Source: Paragorgia papillata (Eukaryota > Cnidaria > Anthozoa > Scleralcyonacea > Coralliidae). From it: 64,000 nucleotides of DNA. Within the stretch, counting starts at the first letter, position 1. Every line of letters begins with the position of its first letter. A program made the translations under genes and the position numbers. Location: positions 30,189-94,188 of the forward strand of contig JAWNZC010000308.1 of the NCBI GenBank assembly GCA_035771165.1, in the 5' to 3' direction. Positions 8,041 through 17,490 of the stretch are shown piece by piece. Under the pieces are notes generated by a model. That model did no database searches, was not told where the DNA came from, and saw only the letters and a list, made by a program, of their open reading frames with translations.

Positions 8041-8181
8041 TTACAAAAGTACTATGGCACTTATCCAAATGATGCTTCCAATAACTATTCCAGCAGCAAG
8101 GAAAACCCCTGGCGAAAGATTATCAACCAACTTTGTAACCTTTTCATCAACAGCATTAATATTTTCGCTAATTTTCATCAT
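8041..8181 (-). CDS. 46-residue single-span membrane protein
   Basis: A short minus-strand frame with ATG-ATG at 8181 and stop at 8041. The first 24 residues are polar (MMKISENINAVDEKVTKLVD...), and residues 25-46 form one hydrophobic span (GVFLAAGIVIGSIIWISAIVLL) that ends at the stop. The start lies behind TTAAATAAA, the element's start motif, and the gap to the divergent polymerase gene is only 32 bp. The motif, the clean topology and the placement support a real gene despite its size. Function unknown; a small viral membrane protein is inferred. Confidence 0.6.
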   Translation of the reverse strand: MMKISENINAVDEKVTKLVDNLSPGVFLAAGIVIGSIIWISAIVLL

Positions 8182-8213
8182 TTTATTTAAAAAAAAATTT
8201 CATATTATAATAA
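8182..8213. promoter_or_regulatory. 32-bp bidirectional promoter (polymerase / 46-aa gene)
   Basis: The whole gap between two divergent start codons is 32 bp. It contains CATATTATAATAA against the polymerase ATG on the plus strand and TTAAATAAA against the other ATG on the minus strand. There is no room for a normal cellular Pol II core promoter with 5' UTRs in both directions. Confidence 0.5.
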
Positions 8214-11200
8214 ATGACTAAGTATACAAACGATCCAAAATTATTGAAAATACGAGAAAACGCTCGCCTCAGAAAACAAAGGCAACTCCAACGGGACAAA
8301 GAGATGAAACCCTTCAAACCCGAAAGACTTGCCAAGCTTCAAGAAAAACAGAAGGCGAAAGACCTTAAGGATGAGCAAAAACTCATCAACCAACAAGACA
8401 GGTTAAACAATGACCTAATCAAGTTTCAACAAAAAACCCAGAAAAAAGAGCAACAAAAATGGTCAAAAGAGATCCGACAAGAAGAAGCAAGACAGGACAA
8501 AATTAAGTGGAACAAGAAGTGGTTGGGTACTAACAAAAAACTTACTAGAAACAGAAGGATTCTTGGCAACAAACTATCAAAAAATTTCAACAAAAGAACA
8601 AAAGTCAACAAAAAACTCAGACAGGAGGAGCCTGTAATGATCAATATGGAGGATTTTGTAAATGGTAAGGCGGCTCTGTACGAAATTTCAGGACAAAACT
8701 ACAAAGACCCCATAGTATTTTTAGAACAAACAACAACAGCTGTTGAAAACCTTATTAATGGGATTGAAAATACTAAAAAAGTCAAAACAACATTAATCTG
8801 TAACCTTGTTCATTATAACTATATTTCTGGTGAGGAAAAGGTTGAAAAATTCTTCTTTCCCGCATTTACAAAGGCAATGACAACAAATGAGGATGTTCAT
8901 GAATTATACAAACTATCAAAAAGGGAGATGTTGGAGGACTTAGCATCCCATCAGAAAAAAGGTTCAGGATGGTCTTTAAGATCTGTTAAATCTTTACATA
9001 TTCAAATAACAAAATATAAGCCCTTAAATGGTAAAGGGTTTCAACCACTTCCAAAATTCATCAAGGACAAAAAAGCAATCATAAATCCACAAAACAAGGA
9101 TGACAACTGTTTCCTATTTGCAGTCGCCATCGCAGAAATTTTGAAGGAAGATCCAAACGCTCAAAAACTTGAAAGAGTGCCAACATCTGTAAAATTATTG
9201 GCAAGAAAGTATGATTGCAAGGGTCTAACATTTCCTGTTAAAATTAAGGACATCTCAAAATTTGAAAAGAATAATGAGATGAATGTTAATGTTTTAAGTT
9301 ATGATGATGAAATTAAAAAGATTTTTCAAATACAAATAAGTAGATCAAGTTATGATAATAATGTAGACCTGTTTTGTTATAATAATCATTACAGTTGTAT
9401 TAAAAGTAAAAGTAGGTTATTATCAGACCAAAATAACAACCACCAACACCAAAACTTTTTCTGCGACTTTTGTTTAAACCCTTTCAAAACAAAGGAGATA
9501 TTAAATCAACATGAAACAATCTGTAGAACTCATGACGCCCAAATCCAAGAATATCCCAAAAAGGGTGTTGATGATATCATGGGATGGAGTTGTAAAGATT
9601 TTAAGAAAACCCAAGATGTTCCATTCATCATAGTTGCAGATTTTGAGTGCATGTTAAAAACTTTAAAAACCAGAAACAATGATGAGTCAAAAAGTTACAC
9701 ACAAAAATATCAAGAACACATTCCAATTGGTTATTGCTTTCAAATTATATGTTCTGACCCAACAATATTTCCAGGAAAAACTGTAAGTTACACCAAACAG
9801 TATGAATTCCAAGATATTGGTAAAATGTTTGTAGAGGCTTTGGAAAAAGAAGCAAAAAAGATTTGGCATAACTATTTAAAGGATCCAAAAAAAATAATAA
9901 TGACAGCAGATGACGAAAAGAACTTCCAAAATGCAACAACTTGTTATGTTTGTGGTGGTCAATTTGTACAGAAAAAACTTAAAAATTTAGACCCAAGAAG
10001 CCTTTGGAAAGCCAACAAAAATACCGCAAAATCCAAAGTTAGAGACCATGATCATTTAAATGGTAAATATCGTGGTGCTGCCCATAATGACTGTAATTAT
10101 TCAATGTCAAGTGCAAGACATATTCCGGTTTTGTTCCATAATTTCAGTGGATATGATAGTCATTTAATAGCAAAATATTTAGGATTATCAAATGGCAAAC
10201 TTGGATGCATCGCAAAAACAGAAGAGGAGTATATAAGTGTCAACAAAAAACTTTGGATGGATGGTGGTTTGAAAAAGGATGCTAATGGTATAACAAGAAA
10301 AAAGTGGATCCCTTTGGAGCTAAGGTTTTTGGACTCTTTAAAATTCATGTCAAGTTCATTGGCAACACTGGCATCAAACTTACCTAAAACAGAATTTCAT
10401 TACACTGAAAATGGGTTTAAAGATCATCCAAAAGAAAATGTGGATTTGTTAAAACAAAAGGGTGTGTTTCCGTATGAGTTTGTAGACAGCCTGAAAAAGC
10501 TGGACTACCCCAAATTACCACCAAAAGAAAAATTTTATTCCAGACTAACAAGAAGTCATATTAGCGATGACGATTACAAACACGCTCAAAATGTTTGGAA
10601 CAAGTTTAAATGCAAGACGCTAAGGGATTATCATGATCTGTATTTGAAAACTGATGTACTTCTTTTGTCAGATGTAATTCAAAACTTCAGAAAAATGAGC
10701 AAAAACACTTATAAGCTTGACCCCATGTGGTTTTATACAACTCCTGGCCTGTCTTGGAGTGCCTTACTGAAAATGACGGAACAAAAGTTGGAGCTTTTAA
10801 CAGACCCCAATATGTACCTCATGGTTGAAAAAGGTATTCGCGGAGGTATCTCAACTATTACCCACCGGTATGCAAAGGCCAACAATAAGTATATGGAAGA
10901 GTACGATCCAGAAAAAGAAAGTGTTTTCATTCCATATTTAGATCGTAACAATCTTTATGGCATGTCAATGACAGAACCATTACCAGTTGGAGATTTCGAA
11001 TGGGTTCCAGATGATGAGTTAGCAAACTGGGAAAAATATTTAACAACAGAAGGCGAAGGCTGTTTTCTGGAAGTGGATCTTGATTATCCAAAGGAACTCC
11101 ATGATCTGCACAACAATATGCCATTTGCAGCCGAAAGAATGATGATCGACAAAGTGGAAAAGTTAGTACCCAACCTTAATAATAAGAAAAATTATGTACT

Positions 11201-12173
11201 CCATTATGAAGCCCTTGAACAGATATTGGCAAATGGGCTGGTGTTAACAAAAATTCATCGCGGGATCTCATTTACAGAAAAAGCCTGGATGGAGCCTTAC
11301 ATTATGTTAAACACGAAGTTAAGAACAGCCGCCACTAATGACTTTGAGAAAGATTTTTATAAACTCATGAATAACTCTGTGTTCGGAAAAACAATGGAAA
11401 ATGTTAGAAACAGGATTGATGTCCGGCTGGTTTCAGATGATGACCAGCTAGAAAAACTGGCGAAAAAATCCAACTACATTGGCATCAATATATTTACCGA
11501 TTACTTGGGTGCCGTTCATATGAAAAAAACTAAAGTTAAATTAAATAAACCCATATATTCTGGTGCGGCTATTCTAGACAAAAGTAAAATTTCTATGTAT
11601 GATTTTGACTACAATTATATTAAACCAAAATATGGGGACAAAGCAAAACTGCTATTTACAGACACTGACAGCCTTTGTTACGAAATTAATACCGATGACT
11701 TCTTTGTAGATATCTCGCCAGATGTTGAAACCATGTTTGACACTTCAAACTTCCCAGAAACTCATTTAAGTGGAATTAAGTGCAAAAAAAACAAGAAAGT
11801 TCTTGGTATGATGAAGCTCGAAACTGGAGCTGAACAAATCTCAGAATTTGCAGGAACTAGATCAAAAGCTTACGCAATTAAAATGGCCAAAAAAAGAAAT
11901 CCTGTAAATGGGTTATGGGAGGAAAAGGAGGTCAAAAAGTGTAAAGGCATTGCAAAAAGTGTCATTAACAAAGATATTGTATTTGAGAACTACAAAAACT
12001 GCATATTTACAGGTCAGGATGTCATAAGAGGCATGAACACCTTTAGAAGCACCAAACATACAATTAATACCATTCATGTTAACAAAATAGCATTAAATTC
12101 TAAAGATGACAAAAGGGTTATTTTAGATGATAAAATTTCAACACTTGCAATTGGTCATTATAAAACTAAATAA
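8214..12173 (+). CDS. POLB: protein-primed family B DNA polymerase (Polinton PolB)
   Basis: 1319 residues. Layout: charged coiled-coil N-terminus (1-140); an OTU-like cysteine-protease-looking stretch with DDNCFLFAVA (about 296-305) and NHYSCIKS (about 391); a C2HC finger (CDFC...H...C, about 417-436); exonuclease motif I in VADFECML (about 474-481); a zinc/HNH or endonuclease-VII-like insertion (CYVCGG about 577, RDHDHLNGKYRGAAHNDCN about 610-629); exonuclease motif II in HNFSGYDSHL (about 642); polymerase motif A as LDRNNLYG (about 910), motif B as NNSVFGKT (about 1052) and motif C as FTDTDSL (about 1148). All catalytic aspartates are present. It would replicate the element from its ends using a terminal protein. 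The start follows TATTATAATAA. Confidence 0.95.
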   Translation: MTKYTNDPKLLKIRENARLRKQRQLQRDKEMKPFKPERLAKLQEKQKAKDLKDEQKLINQQDRLNNDLIKFQQKTQKKEQQKWSKEIRQEEARQDKIKWNKKWLGTNKKLTRNRRILGNKLSKNFNKRTKVNKKLRQEEPVMINMEDFVNGKAALYEISGQNYKDPIVFLEQTTTAVENLINGIENTKKVKTTLICNLVHYNYISGEEKVEKFFFPAFTKAMTTNEDVHELYKLSKREMLEDLASHQKKGSGWSLRSVKSLHIQITKYKPLNGKGFQPLPKFIKDKKAIINPQNKDDNCFLFAVAIAEILKEDPNAQKLERVPTSVKLLARKYDCKGLTFPVKIKDISKFEKNNEMNVNVLSYDDEIKKIFQIQISRSSYDNNVDLFCYNNHYSCIKSKSRLLSDQNNNHQHQNFFCDFCLNPFKTKEILNQHETICRTHDAQIQEYPKKGVDDIMGWSCKDFKKTQDVPFIIVADFECMLKTLKTRNNDESKSYTQKYQEHIPIGYCFQIICSDPTIFPGKTVSYTKQYEFQDIGKMFVEALEKEAKKIWHNYLKDPKKIIMTADDEKNFQNATTCYVCGGQFVQKKLKNLDPRSLWKANKNTAKSKVRDHDHLNGKYRGAAHNDCNYSMSSARHIPVLFHNFSGYDSHLIAKYLGLSNGKLGCIAKTEEEYISVNKKLWMDGGLKKDANGITRKKWIPLELRFLDSLKFMSSSLATLASNLPKTEFHYTENGFKDHPKENVDLLKQKGVFPYEFVDSLKKLDYPKLPPKEKFYSRLTRSHISDDDYKHAQNVWNKFKCKTLRDYHDLYLKTDVLLLSDVIQNFRKMSKNTYKLDPMWFYTTPGLSWSALLKMTEQKLELLTDPNMYLMVEKGIRGGISTITHRYAKANNKYMEEYDPEKESVFIPYLDRNNLYGMSMTEPLPVGDFEWVPDDELANWEKYLTTEGEGCFLEVDLDYPKELHDLHNNMPFAAERMMIDKVEKLVPNLNNKKNYVLHYEALEQILANGLVLTKIHRGISFTEKAWMEPYIMLNTKLRTAATNDFEKDFYKLMNNSVFGKTMENVRNRIDVRLVSDDDQLEKLAKKSNYIGINIFTDYLGAVHMKKTKVKLNKPIYSGAAILDKSKISMYDFDYNYIKPKYGDKAKLLFTDTDSLCYEINTDDFFVDISPDVETMFDTSNFPETHLSGIKCKKNKKVLGMMKLETGAEQISEFAGTRSKAYAIKMAKKRNPVNGLWEEKEVKKCKGIAKSVINKDIVFENYKNCIFTGQDVIRGMNTFRSTKHTINTIHVNKIALNSKDDKRVILDDKISTLAIGHYKTK

Positions 12174-12204
12174 ATTTAAGAACTATGTAAATTAAATATT
12201 AAAG

Positions 12205-12235
12205 ATTTGTATTCAAAAAAAATACAAATTTTTGG
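12205..12235 (+). terminator. 3' hairpin after the polymerase gene
   Basis: ATTTGTATT (12205-12213), 7-nt A-rich loop, AATACAAAT (12221-12229), followed by TTTTTGGGG: a perfect 9-bp stem 32 bp after the polymerase stop. Confidence 0.5.
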
Positions 12236-12279
12236 GGTTTTAAAAATTATTATTATTTTTTCTAATTTTTTTTGTAATG

Positions 12280-12660
12280 GGACCCAACCCCAAAAATTTC
12301 CAAAACCCAAACCCCAAAAATATCCAAAACCCAAACCCCAAAAATATCCAAACCCCAAACCCCAAAAATTTCGAAACCCCCCTCCTAAAAATTTTGGAAA
12401 TGTTTTTAGGTTATGTCCCAGAATCCTTTGCGAAAAATTTCAAAACATGTCCCAGAATCCTTTGCGAAAAATATCCAAAACCCAAAAATTTCCAAAACCC
12501 AACCCCCCAAAAAAAACCCAGAATCCTTTGCCAAAAATTTCCAAAACCCAACCCCCCAAAAAAAACCCAGAATCCTTTGCGAAAAATTTCAAAACATGTC
12601 CCAGTATCCGAGCCAGGATTTTAGAAAATTTAAAAAAACTCTCTTTTACAAAAATGTCCC
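12280..12660. repeat. C/A-rich terminal repeat zone at the Polinton right end
   Basis: Two interleaved tandem arrays. Units such as AAACCCAAACCCCAAAAAT repeat from about 12300 to 12370, and units such as CCAGAATCCTTTGCGAAAAA repeat four times from about 12419 to 12590. Open frames across this stretch (e.g. 12207-12713) are products of the low complexity. The position just outside the polymerase gene suggests subterminal repeats of the element. Confidence 0.6.
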
Positions 12661-12720
12661 AGAATCGGCATAATGACACTACTCAAGCAAACAGCAATTC
12701 GTGCGCAAAATGAGCAACAG

Positions 12721-13165
12721 CAAATAAGGAGGTAACCCTGGCAACCAAGCCACGGGTCAACCCCCGGCACCTGTCACACTGAATAAACAGTGGAAATTGC
12801 AATGATACTTACCAATCAGGAAATGGAAGAAAAAAAAAGAAAGAAAAACAACTCCCGGACAAAAGAAAAAACCCTGCCTTCCAGCAGTGGAGAGGTGGGT
12901 GGGAGAAAGCAACTCAACAAGGCAGGCAAGGCGCAAATGCAAGTGAAGAGTGCAAATCATGTGACATGACACCGCACCCCATCTGCGCATAACCAGCAAG
13001 ATGAAGCCGCTGGCCAGCAACTAATCTCCTTGTTAACTTTGATTAATTATAATCACATTATTATTTTAAATAGCAACATGACGAAAGAGAGAGTCGGATG
13101 AAAAGAGAAAAAATATATATAATATAATTATAAGATCCAAAGGGGTTAAGTGCAAACGGGACTCT
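12721..13165. other. intergenic stretch without recognisable feature
   Basis: Base composition changes to more mixed, host-like sequence. I see no gene, RNA or inverted repeat here apart from A-rich runs. The Polinton/host junction is probably at the left edge of this stretch. Confidence 0.4.
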
Positions 13166-13765
13166 AAAGACTACGTTTACACGGTATACTGAACGAATTC
13201 AGAACCCTACTCAAACTTGTGCGGTACTACCTGTTTACACGAAGCCGTGTACTGTGCGGCGCTCTTTTTTGAAGTGTTTACACGATACCGGACGAATTGT
13301 TGCTATCGTGTGCATACGCAGACGACTTGTCCCTACGAGGGGTCTATACTTCATGTTAGTAACCCAATGAGGAATATGATCTTCTCATATCCAGTCCTCT
13401 ATACCGCGCTATCCGTGCAAAAATATAGATTGGTTTCGTCGTTTACATGGTACCGGACGAATTCGGAACCGTGCAGGTAAAAAACTTGACCTGAGTGTTT
13501 TTCCTAATTCGTCCGGTTTCTTTGGTCCTGTGTAAACGGAAGGCAGAATCGTACAAATTCGTGGCCTAAGGCCCCGTTTACACAGTATCGGACGAATTCG
13601 GAACCATACTCGAATTTGTACGTTTCTGCCTTCCGTTTACACGGGACCCACGACACCGGACGCATTCGAGTACACGAACGAATTCGAGACCTAAAAAATT
13701 CAGGTCTATAGTTTTTGACCTGCACGGTTCCGAATTCGTGCGGTACCGTGTAAACGTAGTCTAAG
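13166..13765. mobile_element. foldback element with internally repeated ends
   Basis: The left end reads AAAGACTACGTTTACACGG and the right end is its complement, CCGTGTAAACGTAGTCTAAG. The word GTTTACACGG...GACGAATTCGGAACC occurs about six times in both orientations inside, so the element is built from several copies of its own terminus. No coding capacity. Open frames (13217-13480, 13504-13725) follow the repeat structure and are not genes. Confidence 0.7.
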
Positions 13766-13868
13766 GCCCACGCAAAGCACCCACCTACGTAAATAAAAAG
13801 TCTATAGAAATATTAAATATGGAAAGAACAAGTAAAAAGAAGAACAAAATTATGTTCTGTGGCAAGGG

Positions 13869-14365
13869 CAGGGTTCAAAATAGCGGCCGGCTGCCGGCTA
13901 TAGCCGGCATTTTCACGCCGCTAGCCAGCTACTGTATACGTTTTATAACGTAGCGTAACATCTTACAACGTGGCGTAATGTTCTCGTGGCGTAAACGTCT
14001 CGCAACAAAGTGTGACGTCTTATAACGTAGCGTATTAAATGTAACGTCTTTAAACATAGCTTATTAACGTCATACAACACAGCGCGATGTTGTATAACAT
14101 AGCTTTAATAACGTAGCGTAACGTCTTAAAACGTAGTGTAACTTCCAATGTAGTGTAACGTTTCACAGCCTAACGCGACGTCTACAGTAAATGAGATTCT
14201 TTTTTGAATACGAGCTTATTAACTAAAACAATTCCTAGGTGGGCCTCTCATGGACTCACATAGCAGGCAAATAGCCTGTATATCAAAATAGCCGGTACCA
14301 TAAATGTACATATGCAAGACAGCCTACAAAAATATCTAAATCCAAAATATTTATTTTGAACCCTG
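13869..14365. mobile_element. hAT-like non-autonomous element (CAGGGTTCAAAATA ends)
   Basis: Inverted ends CAGGGTTCAAAATA (13869) and TATTTTGAACCCTG (14365). The direct repeat AAGGGCA overlaps the left border and follows the right one, so the exact target duplication is uncertain. The inside is a degenerate tandem array of the type AACGTAGCGTAACGTCTT (about 13935-14170); a related array occurs at 51030-51210. Confidence 0.65.
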
Positions 14366-14448
14366 AAGGGCAATCACGGGTCCAGGACCAGGTGCAAGTC
14401 CTTTCCGCATCGAAAACTAAACCAACTAGGAAGAAATATTATACACGT

Positions 14449-14580
14449 GTTGACTGGCGCCGAGGGAAACATCGGGTTTTACGGACCCGAAGGCTTCAAT
14501 GTCACCCGAGGGCTTTAGCCCGAGTGACATTGAAGCCTGAGGGACCGTAAAACTCGATGTTTCTCGAGGCAAAAGTCAAC
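14449..14580. mobile_element. 132-bp near-perfect palindrome
   Basis: Starts GTTGACTGGCGCCGAGG and ends CTCGAGGCAAAAGTCAAC; arms of about 60 bp meet at GAGGGCTTTAGCCCGAG. A MITE-like foldback element without coding capacity. Confidence 0.7.
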
Positions 14581-14713
14581 AACCGTTTTGTTATATACCA
14601 AAGACTTTTAAAATACCAAATACTAAACTGACTCGAAACTTGCAGAAGGCAAAAAGACTTACAAAAACACTTTGACTTTCTCTTCGTATTTCAATTCAAC
14701 TAAACAAATACAC

Positions 14714-15789
14714 CAGGACCAGATGGTGTTGGTGTTGGTGTATAGTACTAGGACCAGATGCCCCTCCCCCCCCCCCCCCCCCCCCCTCCTCAGGACCAGA
14801 TGCCCCCTTGTGAAATCCTTTAAAATACTTTTTAAACCAAGTTCGAAATGTATTCAAACTTGTTTCGAAACTAACAATAAAACTCTCAGATGGTCAAATG
14901 AGTTCGCAAGTATTCGATAGACGTTGAAATGTCTTCCAAAACGCCATTGAAATGTTAATCGCGGTCGGCAATGATTAATGGTTGTTTTTCTATTTTTGAA
15001 AGAGCGCTTCGGAGAAAAACCCGTGCCGAAACGTGCCAGAGTATGCCAGACCCGAAAACCGAGGTCTATTTCAACGCTTCGAAACATCAGCTCAACGATA
15101 TTACAATCAATAAAAAACGAAACTTGAACATCTATTTACTAAATTGGAAATTCGGCAAATTATAATGCACTTTCGAATTATATGGTGTGCCGTGTATTGG
15201 TTGGCCTCTTCTTTTTCATACGCCTCCATTTTTTGCGAAGTCCAATTTCTCAGACGTCTGATATTCTCTCTTACTGAATGCATATGGCTATCAGACTATT
15301 CCAACGATAGTTATGGTGTCAAAATAATGAAAGAGAAAGTCCAAAAGCCAGCACGCGGAAGTGGTCATGGTCACGCCGAATTTCCAATTTATTAAATAGA
15401 TGTTCAAGTTTCGTTTTTTATTGCGTTGAAATAGACCTCGGTTTTCTGGTCTGGCATACTTTGAAAAAGGCACTATTTCGGCATGGGTTTTTCTCCGAAG
15501 CGCGGTTTCAAAAATAGAAAAACAACCATTAATCATTGCCGACCGCGATTAACATTTCAATGGCGCTTTGGGAGACATTTCAACGTCTATCGAACACTTG
15601 CGAACTCATTTAACCATCTAAGAGATTTATTGTTAGTTTCGAAACAAGTTTCAATACATTTTGAACTTGGTTTAAAAAGTATTTTAAAGGATTTCACAAG
15701 GGGGGGGGGGGCATCTGGTCCTGAGGGTGGGCATCCGGTCCTAGCACCAGATCCCCCGGGGCATTCTGAAGGGGGGGCATCTGGTCCTG
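14714..15789. mobile_element. 1.08 kb foldback element with poly-C/poly-G tracts
   Basis: Ends CAGGACCAGATG (14714) and CATCTGGTCCTG (15789). Arms of about 400 bp (left to about 15155, right from about 15375) are imperfectly complementary; the centre (about 15160-15370) is unique. A run of more than 20 C near 14765-14787 in the left arm is mirrored by a G run near 15702-15713. The CAG...CTG borders resemble hAT ends but I found no clean target duplication. Apparent open frames in both arms are mirror images and not genes. Confidence 0.7.
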
Positions 15790-16775
15790 TTACACCGGCT
15801 GACCGGGCTAGCCCGCGCTCCATGTAAACGTTTCGTAAACTCAGCCCGGTTAACCGGTCCATGTAATCACCCCCTGATGCGATCATTTTGTCTGTCTGAT
15901 CTTGATCAAGCGCGCGCGCCTATAGCAAGCGCCTCAAAATACGTATGGCGCGCCTTTGATCGCGCTCCTGCATTTTATAAATATTCTAGCTAAGTTAGCA
16001 TTTCTTCAAATATTGAGTTTCTTAAAACGTATTCCTAAACTTTAATAGAATACCTGTCTTACATTTTTTTTTTAAACACAAACATCCACTTGTTACGTGC
16101 TTGCTTGGTTACGTGTTTGCAATGCGAGTCCAATTTTATAGTTTGTTTCGAATTTTAATTGTTAGAGTGTTGGTCAGAACTTGGTTACATTAGCTATTAA
16201 ATCAGATTTTAATGATCACACGATGCACATTTCATATATGTTCATTGTTTTGAATATGATTGCAATTTTGCAAACACAGCGCGAACTATTTGACTGGTTT
16301 GCTTACCTTTTAAATCGACCTCGTGTCGATACTGTCAAGTGTAATCTCTCATTAAACAAGACGCCTGCATGGGTCAGGCGTTCACTCGGGCTACTGGCAA
16401 AGTGGCAGAAGTGCGTAGGTCTCCTCCGCTGCAGAGGCTCTCCACCGCGCGAGCAAAGGTGGAAGTGGGCCGAGGAAGATCAGATCGAAGGCTGAATGTG
16501 GTGCATACTTCATACTTCATATTGGTGAACATATTTACGATTAAATCAGTTGTTAGCAATTGCCAGCCACACCTGATCACTGTTAAACTACAAAGTCAGT
16601 CAGTCTATTTCGAAATCTACCAACAATGTGCAAGAACACCTTGATCAAAAGGCAAAGCTGTTCAACTTTTCATCCAACTCCAAAAGCAAAATATAACTGT
16701 GTAAATATAGCGAACTAAATTGGGAAAAGTCGCTTTTCAAACCTAAACAAACTTACAAAAGAGTTCAGTCGCACT
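15790..16775. other. intergenic stretch; small inverted repeat and a shared 46-bp repeat
   Basis: A short imperfect inverted repeat lies at about 15793-15875 (CCGGCTGACCGGGC / GCCCGGTTAACCGG, each followed by CATGTAA). About 46 bp near 16458-16503 match 22978-23025. Otherwise I see no gene or RNA. Confidence 0.4.
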
Positions 16776-16779
16776 TTAA

Positions 16780-17457
16780 GGTGGCTCCATACATTTCTTG
16801 AAAAATGGAAAATACAAGTTTGAGAGTCCAAAACACGTGATTAAACAATTCGGAAAAAGACTAAAACTAAATGTTATGCATAGTTAAACAGTCTGACAAT
16901 CCAAAACAGTACCAAATAAATAGCAACAGTTGTTGCTATGGCAACAATGACGTTTCAAAATGGCTGCCAGTTACCCTTCAAACTAGTTTAATTCGGAAAA
17001 AACTTTGGTGACCCCCAATTTTTTTTTCTTTAAAACTTTTCTTGAAGTATGAGTAATCAATAGGCCGATTTTAAAAAAATTCTGTAAAACGAAATTTTTT
17101 AAAAATTAACAAACATGATTTTTCCGGGGAAAAAATTATTCGTTCTACAGAATTTTTTTTAAATCGGCCTATTGATTATTACTCATACATCAAGAAAAGT
17201 TTTAATGAAAAAAAAAATTGGGGGTCACAAAAGTTTTTTTCGAATTAAATTAGTTTGAAGGGTAATTGCAGCCATTTTGAAACGTCATTGTTGCCATAGC
17301 AACAACTGTTGCTATTTATTTTGTAACAGTTTTTGATTGTCAGACTGTTGAACTATGCATAACATTTAGTTTTATTCTTTTTCCGAATTGTTTATGCACG
17401 TGTTTTGGACTCTCAAACTTGTATTTTCCATTTTTCAAGAAACTGTGTGGAGCCACC
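16780..17457. mobile_element. TTAA-flanked palindromic MITE
   Basis: Ends GGTGGCTCCATACA and TGTGTGGAGCCACC, flanked on both sides by TTAA (16776-16779 and 17458-17461). Arms of about 280 bp are near-complementary around a centre at about 17120. TTAA target duplications are typical of piggyBac and Kolobok superfamilies; which one is unknown. Confidence 0.75.
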
Positions 17458-17490
17458 TTAAGCGTAGTTGACGTACAGCGGCGCCTGACA

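Larger units (their letters stand above)
1..12720. mobile_element. Polinton/Maverick-type element, right-hand part
   Basis: A compact block of about thirteen densely packed, intron-less genes on both strands. The DD-E integrase (3618-4589) together with the protein-primed family B DNA polymerase (8214-12173) is diagnostic of Polintons, which are integrated virus-like DNA transposons. The left end is outside the window. The right end probably lies in the C/A-rich repeat zone between about 12280 and 12720, but I could not define a terminal inverted repeat or a target duplication because the other end is missing. Gene spacing is 8-160 bp, coding A/T content is high, and the reading frames are open, which suggests a young or recently functional copy. 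Major capsid, FtsK/HerA-type ATPase and adenovirus-type protease genes are not seen here. Confidence 0.9.

Noticed and set aside
75..8214. AATAAA before start codons as poly(A) signals of upstream genes
   Set aside because: The motif is also present at both sides of divergent gene pairs (3541-3617 and 8182-8213), where no gene ends.
12280..12400. CCCCAAAA words as a telomere array
   Set aside because: The units are irregular, 18-26 bp long and mixed with other words; the position at a Polinton end explains them better.
12207..12713. Proline/lysine-rich open frames of up to 168 residues on both strands
   Set aside because: They are produced by the C/A-rich tandem repeats; three overlapping frames are equally open.
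14449..14580. tRNA or structured RNA gene
   Set aside because: It is an almost perfect palindrome with no cloverleaf, promoter box or terminator; MITE is the better reading. I found no tRNA or rRNA anywhere in the window.
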